The notes: generated by a model from the letters alone, not told the origin. A stretch of DNA of 16,977 nt from Candidatus Saccharimonadales bacterium (GCA_025450135.1 JANWHZ010000027.1:1-16977), one strand, 5' to 3'. Shown: positions 7,543 through 14,362, counted from the first letter of the stretch. Numbers and translations are program-made.

Positions 7543-8512
7543 CAAAAGCGATGAGAAAGCTCCCAAAACCATGGATATCATGCAGCCCGGTACGGCTATG
7601 CCGCCTGCTTCGGCACGTCCGGTCATCGTCACAAACCGGCCCCTCTTACGGCAAGATCCGATGATGGTCTCGCCAGATGGCATGGAAAAGCCCGAGGAAT
7701 CGGTGCCTCGTCCAAGCGTCTCTCGTGTTGGTAGAACCTTGACGGTCTTAGCGCCGCATCAAGCAAAAACAGCAAAAGCCGCCACACTGGTGCCCTTATC
7801 CTCAGCCGCTGCAGACACTAATATAGGGCCAGATGTCACTCTAGAACCTGCTTCATCATCGGAAGCGTTGACCGCTCCAGTATTGCCGCAAGGCCGAACG
7901 CCGGCTGAGATCGTGGGCAAAAAGGCTATCACCGTGAAGATTGACGAGCCAGCACCTAGCGGTAGTACCCCAACCGATCAGGCCTCTAGCCGGCCTGCAG
8001 TACCGGCGATGCCCACAAGTGAACTAGTGGCTGCACCATCGCGACCTGCCGAACAACCTAAGCCAGTGGCGTCCGCTATGCAAGACGTTGTGAGCAAACC
8101 CGCTTCTTCAACACCTCCCTCTCCATTGGCTACACAGGCGAGTGCACCTGCACCTGTCTCCAGCGCGCCGTTATCTACAGAAGACGACATCAGCGCGGAT
8201 AGTGATCCCGGCGACGCATCAGCTGCTCCGGGTAGAGCTGACAGTCAACTTGCGCCGAATAAGACCTTCGCTGACGCCAAGAAAAAGGTGGACGATGCTG
8301 AAGCTGCACGTGTTGCCGAGCAAGAACGAATCATCGCAACCAGGCAGTACTATTTGCCCATCAAGAATACCGAAGCACGGCGCGGCGTATCTCGCTCTCT
8401 CATGGTGTTACTACTTGTACTCATACTTACGGTAGTCTGGTTCGATATCGTGCTTGATGCCGGCATCCTGCATGTCGGTAATATGCAGTCTCTGACACAC
8501 TTTTTTAAGTAG
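7532..8512 (+). CDS. Pro/Ala/Ser-rich protein with one C-terminal membrane helix
   Basis: A 326-residue protein that I do not recognise. Residues 1 to about 235 are low complexity, rich in Pro, Ala, Ser and Thr, and probably disordered. A short charged helical stretch (about 240-275, KKKVDDAEAARVAEQERI) leads to a basic RRGVSR patch. One hydrophobic segment follows at about 289-308 (VLLLVLILTVVW) and then an 18-residue tail. Basic residues before the helix suggest the long N-terminal part is cytoplasmic. GGAGG-like purines (CGGAGGAAAG) lie 5-10 bases before ATG, and the start overlaps tpiA by 11 bases, so it is very likely translated from the same mRNA as the glycolytic genes. It could be a membrane-anchored scaffold, but no function can be assigned. 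Confidence 0.85.
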   Translation: MANSKSDEKAPKTMDIMQPGTAMPPASARPVIVTNRPLLRQDPMMVSPDGMEKPEESVPRPSVSRVGRTLTVLAPHQAKTAKAATLVPLSSAAADTNIGPDVTLEPASSSEALTAPVLPQGRTPAEIVGKKAITVKIDEPAPSGSTPTDQASSRPAVPAMPTSELVAAPSRPAEQPKPVASAMQDVVSKPASSTPPSPLATQASAPAPVSSAPLSTEDDISADSDPGDASAAPGRADSQLAPNKTFADAKKKVDDAEAARVAEQERIIATRQYYLPIKNTEARRGVSRSLMVLLLVLILTVVWFDIVLDAGILHVGNMQSLTHFFK

Positions 8513-8554
8513 TTTGCTTCATATAAATTACAGCATATGCTTACGCTTGCTGTT

Positions 8555-8563
8555 TGCTACAAT
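8555..8563 (+). promoter_or_regulatory. Extended -10 promoter of the helicase gene
   Basis: TGCTACAAT, with the hexamer ending eight bases before ATG 8572. No -35 is needed for an extended -10. Transcription is predicted to start at or next to the start codon. The same TGCTACAAT-N8-ATG layout stands before ksgA. Confidence 0.6.
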
Positions 8564-8571
8564 ACGTGGGC

Positions 8572-10743
8572 ATGGATAATCTTCTCGAGGGATTAAACCC
8601 GGAACAACGCCGGGCTGTTGAAACAACGGAAGGGCCGTTGCTCATTCAGGCCGGTGCCGGATCTGGCAAGACGAAGACACTGACGCACCGTATTGCGTAT
8701 ATTATTGCCAACCACAAAGCGACTCCCTATAGTATCCTGGCTGTCACGTTTACGAATAAGGCGGCAAAGGAGATGCGTGAACGGGTAGCGCGGCTGCTTG
8801 GTGAATCATCCGAGAACCGCGGTTTTATGCCCTACATGGGTACATTCCATGGTATTTGTGTGCGACTGCTCCGTCAAGACGGCGAACACATCGGCATACC
8901 ACGATCGTTTGTTATCTTTGATGAGTCGGACGCTCAGGCGGCAATTAAGCAAGCCAGCAAGCAGGTTGGCATTGATGAAAAAAGTTTCCCGCCACGGTTA
9001 GTAAAGGGGCTAATCAGCACGGCAAAGAACGAGCTCCAGACGCCGGAGGAATATGCCAGCATGGCGATGAGCCCGGCACAGGAAGCAGCTGCCAAGATCT
9101 ATCCTCTTTATGAACGTGCCCTACACGAAGCGTCGGCATTAGACTTCGATGACCTGATCCAGCGGACAGTCGAACTGCTGGAAACGCAGCCACAAATCCG
9201 CGAAAAGTGGCAAAACCAGTTTCGCTACATCATGATCGACGAGTACCAAGATACAAATGCCGCTCAGTACAAGTTGGTCAAGCTGCTCACCAACAAGGAC
9301 CATAACATTGCCGTCGTCGGTGATGACTGGCAATCCGTGTACAGTTGGAGGGGTGCCGACTTCCGCAATATTTTAAATTTTGAGAACGACTACAAGAGCT
9401 GCACCATCATCAAGTTAGAGCAGAACTACCGCAGTACACGGCGTATTCTTGATGCTGCGCACGCCGTTATTACCAAGAACGTGCAGCGCTCAGACAAAAA
9501 GCTCTGGACTGACGCAGGCGACGGGCTTCCGGTGCAGATCATCCAGGCTGCCGGTGAGCAAGCCGAGGCAGAGATGATCATCCGCCGTGTGCGCAATGCC
9601 GTTGATGCCGGGTTTCGGCACTATCGTGATTTTGCGGTGCTATACCGTACGAATGCACAAAGTCGTTCTGTCGAAGAAATGTTCGTTCGTTACGGTGTGC
9701 CGTACCGTATTGTTGGCGGCGTACGCTTCTATGACCGAAAAGAAATAAAAGACATACTGGCATATCTCAGGCTTATTTTCCAGCCCGAGGACCGGGTGAG
9801 CTTCGAGCGCATCGTCAATGTGCCAGCGCGGGGAATTGGACCAAAGTCAATCGAGACGTTGCATGAATGGCGCCGCAGCCTGGGCTACTCATTGTCTGAA
9901 GCGCTAGAACATGTCGCAAGTTGCGCCATGCTCACCCCGAAAGCACGCGCTGCTCTAGGCGATCTAGGCGTGACACTCAACATGCTTAGGACGCTGGTTG
10001 AAGAAACAACCGTTTCGGCACTACTCGACTCACTATTGCGGAAGATAGATTACTTGCGCTTTCTTGATGACGGTACGCCGCAAGGTGAAGCGCGACAAGA
10101 AAACGTCCGCGAATTACTTAGCGTGGCCAAAGAGTACCAAGATGTGGGCCTTGAGGGTTTTCTAGAGGAAGTTGCGCTGGTCAGTGACGTCGATACGGCA
10201 GACTTTGGCAGTGATGCGGTCATATTCATGACGCTTCATGCTGCGAAAGGCTTGGAATTCCCCGTTGTCTTTATGATCGGTATGGAGGAGTCGATCTTCC
10301 CCCACTCTCGGGCGCTGTATGATGCAACCGAAATGGAAGAAGAGCGCCGACTCTGCTACGTTGGCATGACCCGTGCCCGTGAGGAACTCTACATGACCTA
10401 TGCCACGAGCCGCCTTTTGTATGGTGGTGTGCAGCATAACCTACCGAGCCGTTTCTTAAGCGAGATCGACAGCGGCTTTCAGTCAACCGCCGGCAGTCTG
10501 GGGTATGAAAGCACCTGGTCTCCGCAGGCATCATTCAGTAATTCGTTTGCAAGTTCACCAAATCAAGCATTCTCCAATGAACCGCGCTACGTCCCAGAAG
10601 TGAACGAAGGTGATGCAGTGCGTCACAAACTCTTTGGACAAGGTACGATAGTTGAAAAAGACGGTGACATGGTCACTATCTATTTCAAAGGTAAGGGTAC
10701 CAAAAAGCTAAATCTTAGCTTTGCCCCGATTGAGAAGCTGTAA
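8572..10743 (+). CDS. pcrA: UvrD/PcrA-type superfamily 1A DNA helicase
   Basis: A 723-residue 3'-5' helicase of the kind used in nucleotide excision repair and clearing of recombinase or stalled polymerase. ATG 8572 (MDNLLEGLNPEQRRAV) is the family start; the upstream TTG would fall inside the -10 box. Motifs in order: Q-motif LNPEQ, Walker A GAGSGKT with K33, Ia TFTNKAAKEM, II DEYQDT (D223, E224), III GDDWQSVYSWRGAD, IV QNYRST, V TLHAAKGLEF, VI YVGMTRARE. The C-terminus (from about residue 680) has the Tudor-like GDAVRHKLFGQGTIV fold typical of PcrA. It ends exactly where the convergent acidic gene ends, with no gap. All motifs are intact. Confidence 0.96.
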   Translation: MDNLLEGLNPEQRRAVETTEGPLLIQAGAGSGKTKTLTHRIAYIIANHKATPYSILAVTFTNKAAKEMRERVARLLGESSENRGFMPYMGTFHGICVRLLRQDGEHIGIPRSFVIFDESDAQAAIKQASKQVGIDEKSFPPRLVKGLISTAKNELQTPEEYASMAMSPAQEAAAKIYPLYERALHEASALDFDDLIQRTVELLETQPQIREKWQNQFRYIMIDEYQDTNAAQYKLVKLLTNKDHNIAVVGDDWQSVYSWRGADFRNILNFENDYKSCTIIKLEQNYRSTRRILDAAHAVITKNVQRSDKKLWTDAGDGLPVQIIQAAGEQAEAEMIIRRVRNAVDAGFRHYRDFAVLYRTNAQSRSVEEMFVRYGVPYRIVGGVRFYDRKEIKDILAYLRLIFQPEDRVSFERIVNVPARGIGPKSIETLHEWRRSLGYSLSEALEHVASCAMLTPKARAALGDLGVTLNMLRTLVEETTVSALLDSLLRKIDYLRFLDDGTPQGEARQENVRELLSVAKEYQDVGLEGFLEEVALVSDVDTADFGSDAVIFMTLHAAKGLEFPVVFMIGMEESIFPHSRALYDATEMEEERRLCYVGMTRAREELYMTYATSRLLYGGVQHNLPSRFLSEIDSGFQSTAGSLGYESTWSPQASFSNSFASSPNQAFSNEPRYVPEVNEGDAVRHKLFGQGTIVEKDGDMVTIYFKGKGTKKLNLSFAPIEKL
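10702..10722 (-). terminator. Terminator of the small acidic gene, inside the helicase 3' end
   Basis: On the minus strand an 8-bp perfect stem AAAGCTAA-GAT-TTAGCTTT runs into TTTTT, 22 bases after the acidic gene's stop codon. The hairpin is encoded within the last codons of the helicase gene. On the plus strand it lacks a good T-tract, so it should act mainly leftward. Confidence 0.55.
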
Positions 10744-10929
10744 TTAGTTATCTTGATCAGTCGACTCGTCAAGATTGAGGGTGACATACTGCTGGATAAT
10801 ATCCAAGCGTCTCTCAGCGCCCACGGCGCCTTCGGCGTCAGCCACTTCCGTTGCGGAGGCAACGTCGTCAGTCTGATCTGCCGCATCACCAATCCAATCC
10901 GCATTATCGTATTCATGTAGTGTTGCCAT
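10744..10929 (-). CDS. Small acidic protein of unknown function
   Basis: A 61-residue product rich in Asp, Glu and Ala (MATLHEYDNADWIGDAADQT at the start, then ...LDIIQQYVTLNLDESTDQDN). No cysteine and no membrane segment. I do not recognise it. It is very likely real: a strong Shine-Dalgarno (GAGGAG) stands five bases before ATG, and a consensus promoter (TTGACG-N17-TATAAT) lies just upstream. A terminator-like hairpin follows the stop. It is divergent from the cell-wall hydrolase gene and convergent with the helicase. A short acidic protein with such a strong promoter could bind a basic partner or DNA-binding protein; that is speculation. Confidence 0.8.
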   Translation of the reverse strand: MATLHEYDNADWIGDAADQTDDVASATEVADAEGAVGAERRLDIIQQYVTLNLDESTDQDN

Positions 10930-10953
10930 GTCGTTCTCCTCAGGTGGAGAGTC

Positions 10954-10982
10954 ATTATATGGTTAGTGGTGTAGATCGTCAA
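10954..10982 (-). promoter_or_regulatory. Consensus sigma70-type promoter of the small acidic gene
   Basis: Minus strand TTGACG (plus 10977-10982), 17-base spacer, perfect TATAAT (plus 10954-10959). Transcription would start near 10947, leaving a leader of about 18 bases with the Shine-Dalgarno. Confidence 0.8.
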
Positions 10983-10988
10983 GGACAT

Positions 10989-11059
10989 GCGGTATCTGTA
11001 AGAGGAGCTGTGCCAGTGAGCTGTTAGAATAGTAAAGAAGCCAAACGAGCGGTATCTGT
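10989..11059 (+). repeat. Two copies of GCGGTATCTGT exactly 60 bases apart
   Basis: GCGGTATCTGT occurs at 10989-10999 and 11049-11059. One copy lies beside the -35 of the leftward promoter, the other in the leader of the rightward gene. It may be a pair of binding sites for one regulator in this divergent region. Two 11-base copies in so short an interval are unlikely by chance, but no regulator is known. Confidence 0.45.
11022..11030 (+). promoter_or_regulatory. Extended -10 promoter of the cell-wall hydrolase gene
   Basis: TGTTAGAAT (TGn plus TAGAAT). Transcription would start near 11037, at the first base of the hairpin 11037-11079, so the mRNA would begin with that structure. Confidence 0.45.
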
Positions 11060-11079
11060 TTGTTTATCTCTTTGGCTTC
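11037..11079 (+). other. 5'-leader hairpin before the cell-wall hydrolase gene
   Basis: GAAGCCAAA (11037-11045) and TTTGGCTTC (11071-11079) form a perfect 9-bp stem around a 25-base loop that holds one GCGGTATCTGT copy. The stem ends six bases before the ATG, where a ribosome would bind. No Shine-Dalgarno is seen, so the hairpin may stabilise the mRNA or control initiation. Confidence 0.5.
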
Positions 11080-11085
11080 CTACGC

Positions 11086-12363
11086 ATGCGTCCGAAACTT
11101 AATTATCTCAAACAACGAATTGGTGTACACCAGCGGCGACATATCCGTCGTCTCAAGGCAGCAAGCCGGCATCCCTTTGCGGCGCCGGTACTAGTATTTG
11201 CGGTGCTTGTGCTCACTTCGCTCACCGTGTTTGCGCTTGTGTCGCACTTCTACGGCAGCCCGCTAGTAGCGACCGGCAACGACATTGTCATTATTTCGTA
11301 CGATAACGGAACCCAAACCGTGCCGAGTCATGAACGAACGGTCGGCGCGCTGCTTACTAAGCTCAAGCTCAAGCTCAACCCGGGAGATGTGGTTGAACCA
11401 GCGGCGAACACCCCAATCCACCAGGATGACTTTCGTATCAATGTGTACCGGGCGTCGCCCGTTAAGATTGTCGATGCGAACGCAGTAACGGTCGGGTTTA
11501 GCGCCGCAGCTACGCCACGCAGTATAGCGGCGCAAGAGGGCGTCAAGACATACGCGGAAGACGCGCTCTCTACACAGCCGGTCGATAACTTCCTGGCACA
11601 GCAGGCAATTGGTAGCGTCATTACCATCGACCGCTCTGTGCCGATCACCCTCAATGTAAACGGCTTCCCAGCAGACACGCGAACACGCGCTAAGACCGTA
11701 GGTGATTTCCTAAAGGAGAAGAATATTGTTCTTGGTAAAACCGGGCAGGTAAGTCCTTCGCTCGATTCACCACTTGCAAGCGGTGAGACAATTAACGTGA
11801 CGCGCGACGGCACTGGTATCCAGAGCATTGCCGAAACGATTCCGATGCCAGTACAGATAATCCAGGATAATTCGTTGGCATACGGTACGTCCGCAATCCG
11901 CCAGACTGGAAGCGATGGCCAGAAGGTGCAGACGTACAGGATCCTCGTACAAAACGGCCAGATCGTCAGCAAGGACTTAATTCAGGAAGTCGTCACCAGC
12001 GAACCAGTAACTGAAATAGTAGCCCAGGGAACGAACTTATCCGGTATCAAAGGCGACATGGCGCTCGCAGGCATTACGCCGGGTGACTACCAATATGCTG
12101 ACTACATTATCAGCCATGAATCGGGCTGGTGCCCGACCAAGGCGCAAGGCGAACATTATTGCCCAGTTGTTCCGGATAATCAATACACACCGAACGGCTA
12201 CGGCCTGTGTCAGGCGACACCTGGCTACAAAATGCAAACTGCAGGCGCTGACTGGGCAACAAACCCCGTTACTCAACTCATGTGGTGTAACGGGTATGCC
12301 CTTGCCCACTATGGTTCTTGGTATGCTGCATATAACCACTGGCTGTCGTATCACTGGTGGTAA
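11086..12363 (+). CDS. Secreted or membrane-anchored DUF348/G5/lysozyme-like cell-wall hydrolase
   Basis: A 425-residue YabE/Rpf-like protein. A basic N-terminus is followed by a membrane segment at about 31-55, acting as signal anchor. Two or three DUF348-like repeats lie at about 60-240 (HERTVGALLTKL..., AKTVGDFLKEK...), then a G5-type domain at about 245-320 (IQEVVTSEPVTEIVAQGT). The C-terminal domain (about 325-425) has the lysozyme/transglycosylase fold with probable catalytic E345 in IISHESGWCP and NGYGLCQATPG. Four cysteines (GWC, HYC, GLC, MWC) could form two disulfides, consistent with action outside the cell. By family it should cut peptidoglycan glycan strands, in growth, resuscitation or contact with a host. 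It lies upstream of ksgA, the same relative order as yabE/rpf-ksgA in Gram-positive bacteria. Confidence 0.9.
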   Translation: MRPKLNYLKQRIGVHQRRHIRRLKAASRHPFAAPVLVFAVLVLTSLTVFALVSHFYGSPLVATGNDIVIISYDNGTQTVPSHERTVGALLTKLKLKLNPGDVVEPAANTPIHQDDFRINVYRASPVKIVDANAVTVGFSAAATPRSIAAQEGVKTYAEDALSTQPVDNFLAQQAIGSVITIDRSVPITLNVNGFPADTRTRAKTVGDFLKEKNIVLGKTGQVSPSLDSPLASGETINVTRDGTGIQSIAETIPMPVQIIQDNSLAYGTSAIRQTGSDGQKVQTYRILVQNGQIVSKDLIQEVVTSEPVTEIVAQGTNLSGIKGDMALAGITPGDYQYADYIISHESGWCPTKAQGEHYCPVVPDNQYTPNGYGLCQATPGYKMQTAGADWATNPVTQLMWCNGYALAHYGSWYAAYNHWLSYHWW

Positions 12364-12398
12364 CTGTATGTACGCAAGGATGTAGCCCTACCCGCACT

Positions 12399-12407
12399 TG
12401 CTACAAT
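12399..12407 (+). promoter_or_regulatory. Extended -10 promoter of ksgA
   Basis: TGCTACAAT with eight bases between the hexamer and ATG 12416, so transcription would start at the start codon. A perfect 6-bp inverted repeat TGTAGC / GCTACA (12381-12386, 12400-12405) overlaps it and could be an operator or an end hairpin of the upstream mRNA. Confidence 0.6.
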
Positions 12408-12415
12408 AGGGTTGC

Positions 12416-13201
12416 ATGAGTGAGCTACCGTCTACCAAAAAATCGCTGGGGCAGCATTGGTTGACCGACACGGCCAGCCTGGAAGCAATGTGCGCAGCAG
12501 CAGAAGTTAGACCAAACGATATAGTACTCGAAATTGGGCCTGGCCTCGGCACGCTGACACAGCTACTGGTTGACAGAGCAAAGCAGGTAATCGCTATCGA
12601 GCTCGACCACAACCTCGCTGCCGAATTGTCGACCCGTGTTCAGGCGACCAACCTTCGGGTGGTAGAAGCTGACATCTTGCGCTTCAATTTCACTGAGCTG
12701 CCTGCTGGATATAAGGTGGTTGCCAATATCCCGTACTACCTAACGAGCAACCTGATACGGGTGTTGTCGGAGTCTAAGGTACCGCCAACACAGGCGGCAC
12801 TGTTAGTCCAAAAAGAGGTTGCCGAGCGGGTAGCTGCCGCTCCGGGCGATATGTCACTACTAAGCGTTACCACGCAATGGTACTGGAATGTGTCACTTGG
12901 TCGTATTGTCCCGGCAGCACTCTTCGTGCCGCCACCGAAGGTAGATTCTCAGATCTTAATACTCAAGCGCCGTGTCCGTCCGTTAGCTACGGATGTCGAT
13001 ACTCCCGGCCTGTTTCGCCTGGTCAGAGCTGGCTTTTCGCAGCGCCGCAAAACGCTATTGAACAGCCTCGGTGCAGGCATGCATACAGACCGCGAAGAGA
13101 TGCAAGCCGTACTGATGCAAGCAGGTATTGATCCAGCTGCTCGAGCACAGATGTTGTCGCTAGAGCAGTGGGCAACACTCTACAGAAGCTTGACACGTTA
13201 A
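12416..13201 (+). CDS. ksgA: 16S rRNA adenine dimethyltransferase KsgA/RsmA
   Basis: Dimethylates the two adjacent adenines in the helix 45 loop of 16S rRNA during small-subunit assembly, using S-adenosylmethionine. The 261-residue protein has the KsgA N-terminal motif KKSLGQHWL (usually LGQNFL), the SAM loop EIGPGLGTLT from E39, the acidic EADIL motif, and the catalytic NIPYY from N104, followed by the C-terminal helical domain with FSQRRKTLLNSL. No Shine-Dalgarno stands before ATG; the -10 box is eight bases upstream, fitting a leaderless mRNA. It follows the cell-wall hydrolase gene by 52 bases. Confidence 0.96.
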   Translation: MSELPSTKKSLGQHWLTDTASLEAMCAAAEVRPNDIVLEIGPGLGTLTQLLVDRAKQVIAIELDHNLAAELSTRVQATNLRVVEADILRFNFTELPAGYKVVANIPYYLTSNLIRVLSESKVPPTQAALLVQKEVAERVAAAPGDMSLLSVTTQWYWNVSLGRIVPAALFVPPPKVDSQILILKRRVRPLATDVDTPGLFRLVRAGFSQRRKTLLNSLGAGMHTDREEMQAVLMQAGIDPAARAQMLSLEQWATLYRSLTR

Positions 13202-13220
13202 GTATTGCCAGTACACTTAA
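13190..13220 (+). promoter_or_regulatory. Promoter with candidate autoregulatory operator before the MarR gene
   Basis: A perfect TTGACA (13190-13195) lies inside the last ksgA codons, followed after 16 bases by TACACT (13212-13217). An interrupted palindrome TTAAGT-N11-ACTTAA (13198-13203, 13215-13220) covers the spacer and -10. This is the size and placement expected for a MarR dimer site that represses its own gene. Transcription would begin about three bases before ATG 13227. Confidence 0.6.
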
Positions 13221-13226
13221 GCTTGT

Positions 13227-13691
13227 ATGCCTCCCGTGGCCGATACTACTTATCTACTTGATCATATTGCGAGCCTGCTGGCGAAACAGTCCGACCAGGT
13301 GCTTCAGGAGCAGCTCGGTATTGGGTTATCGCAGTTTAAGATTCTGCGTGCGCTCCAAACCGAACCACGTACTATGCAGCGAGAGATCGCGGCTAACCTA
13401 GGTCAGACTGAGGCTAGTATCAGCCGACAGGTCAAACTTATGCTCGCGGATGGCTTGCTACAAAGCATTCGTAATTCGAAAGATCATCGCGAGCATCTCA
13501 CGATTATCACGCCGAAAGGCGAGCGGCTTACAGAGGCAGCTATGATTGCGCTAGAACGTTACCACCGTCCCACCTTTGCCGCCCTAACTGACAAGCAGCA
13601 GGAACAAATCATAGCTATTCTACGCACGCTGCACGATCAGCTTTGCCAAGGTGTGCATGCTGAGAGTGAAAAAAAGCAAGCTAGTGTGTGA
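13227..13691 (+). CDS. MarR-family transcriptional regulator
   Basis: A 154-residue winged helix-turn-helix repressor type. The layout is typical: an N-terminal dimerisation helix, SQFKILRAL, the recognition region QREIAANLGQTEASISRQVKLMLADGLL, the wing RNSKDHREHLTITPKG (approximate, residues 84-100) and C-terminal dimer helices. MarR proteins respond to small phenolic, oxidative or antibiotic signals; no cysteine pair for redox sensing is obvious (one Cys near the C-terminus). Its promoter lies in the end of ksgA and carries a palindrome, suggesting self-repression. Possible wider targets include the divergent or downstream small membrane protein gene. No Shine-Dalgarno. Confidence 0.92.
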   Translation: MPPVADTTYLLDHIASLLAKQSDQVLQEQLGIGLSQFKILRALQTEPRTMQREIAANLGQTEASISRQVKLMLADGLLQSIRNSKDHREHLTIITPKGERLTEAAMIALERYHRPTFAALTDKQQEQIIAILRTLHDQLCQGVHAESEKKQASV

Positions 13692-13868
13692 GTATATTAG
13701 CTAGCTAGTATCGATCACTAAGCCTATGTGTGCACTAGGAGGGATGCATGCGCTGCATGCTCATTGGGTTGTGCTAAAACCATATCCATGTTATGTATTA
13801 GATATCTTTCGCAATTGCGGGAGGGTACATTGGAGTCGGAGAGATGCGGCAAGAGAGGAGCAACCATC

Positions 13869-14099
13869 ATGTCGCAAACATGGTCACGGGGGCCCAAAAC
13901 ACCGTCTGCGCCAACCAGCGCACCAGCGGGGCTGAATCCCATCGCAAAGGCAATCAACGGAGTGAAGTTCGGAGTCATCACTCTGTTGAGCCTCGTGTTG
14001 GCGATCGTCCTCATGGCGAATAACCAGGTCGGTCTTGGTCTGGTTTGTCTGGTCGCGATGACGGTCTTGGGATGGCTGGGCTGGCGCTCGGTGCAGTGA
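13869..14099 (+). CDS. Small two-helix membrane protein
   Basis: A 76-residue protein starting MSQTWSRGPKTPSAPTSAPA, with two hydrophobic segments (FGVITLLSLVLAIVLMA and LGLVCLVAMTVLGWLGW) separated by NNQVG. ATG 13869 is chosen over the in-frame ATG 13728 because GAGGAG (13855-13860) lies eight bases upstream and the longer form adds an unlikely Cys-rich stretch. Pro-rich cytoplasmic start and hairpin membrane topology are inferred. I do not recognise the family. The 177 bases between it and the MarR gene include a palindromic pair GCATGC-GCT-GCATGC (13746-13760), possibly a regulatory site. Its 3' untranslated region holds a long hairpin and a hammerhead ribozyme, so this mRNA is probably processed after the stop codon. 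Confidence 0.72.
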   Translation: MSQTWSRGPKTPSAPTSAPAGLNPIAKAINGVKFGVITLLSLVLAIVLMANNQVGLGLVCLVAMTVLGWLGWRSVQ

Positions 14100-14118
14100 C
14101 AGCTTCTGTCTGGTCCCC

Positions 14119-14175
14119 GGTCGGCAGGCCAAAGTGTGTGATGGCAACATCAAATACTGCGGCCTGCTGCCGACC
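14119..14175 (+). ncRNA. Long rod-like RNA hairpin with GNRA loop
   Basis: GGTCGG-CAGGCC (14119-14130) pairs with GGCCTG (14161-14166) and CCGACC (14170-14175) across a three-base bulge. Inside, AGU/ACU pairs (14133-14135, 14156-14158) and a TGATG-GCAA-CATCA hairpin (14139-14152) with a GCAA tetraloop cap it. There is no T-tract, so it is not an ordinary terminator. It starts 20 bases after the membrane-protein stop and ends 15 bases before the hammerhead. Confidence 0.65.
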
Positions 14176-14190
14176 TCCGATACTCCAAGA

Positions 14191-14241
14191 ATGTTTCCTC
14201 GATGTGAAGCGTGGCTGATGAGTCCAAAAGGACGAAAACAT
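14191..14241 (+). ncRNA. Type III hammerhead ribozyme
   Basis: The full conserved core is present: CTGATGA (14215-14221), stem II GTCC-AAAA-GGAC (14222-14233) and GAAA (14234-14237). Stem I is CCTCG / CGTGG (14197-14201, 14210-14214; one U-U mismatch) with an eight-base loop. Stem III is ATGTT / AACAT (14191-14195, 14237-14241). The order, with stem III open, makes it type III. Cleavage is predicted after U at 14196 (a UUU triplet, allowed though weaker than GUC). It lies between the small membrane protein gene and the tmRNA promoter, on the same strand, so it would cut the mRNA's 3' untranslated region. Confidence 0.83.
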
Positions 14242-14276
14242 GCCCTACCTATTGCGAATTCTCGTTGTTTTATTCG

Positions 14277-14305
14277 TCTCAAAATTCTTGAGAAAATGCT
14301 ATAAT
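14277..14305 (+). promoter_or_regulatory. tmRNA promoter with upstream palindrome
   Basis: A perfect extended -10, TGCTATAAT (14297-14305), without a clear -35. The -35 region is occupied by an inverted repeat TCTCAA-N5-TTGAGA (14277-14293), a candidate operator. Transcription would start near 14312, about 50 bases before mature tmRNA. Confidence 0.75.
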
Positions 14306-14312
14306 ATATCTG

Positions 14313-14355
14313 TCGAACAGAGGTGTTCGAAGTATTTCGCATCTTAATGAGATGC
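14313..14355 (+). other. Structured 5' leader of pre-tmRNA
   Basis: Two perfect hairpins in the part removed from the 5' end: TCGAACA-GAGG-TGTTCGA (14313-14330) and GCATCT-N5-AGATGC (14339-14355). They lie between the predicted start and the RNase P cleavage site at 14363. Confidence 0.5.
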
Positions 14356-14362
14356 ACCACAT

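Noticed and set aside
11328..11972. A 214-codon open frame on the minus strand
   Set aside because: It lies fully inside the DUF348/G5 gene, resembles no family and has no promoter or ribosome site.
13728..13868. Longer N-terminus for the small membrane protein (ATG 13728)
   Set aside because: It has no ribosome site and adds an odd Cys-rich stretch, while ATG 13869 has GAGGAG at eight bases.
13884..14360. A 158-codon open frame on the minus strand
   Set aside because: It is antisense to the membrane protein gene, the rod hairpin, the hammerhead and the tmRNA promoter; its composition (Arg, His, Gln, Cys-rich) is that of a shadow frame and it has no ribosome site.
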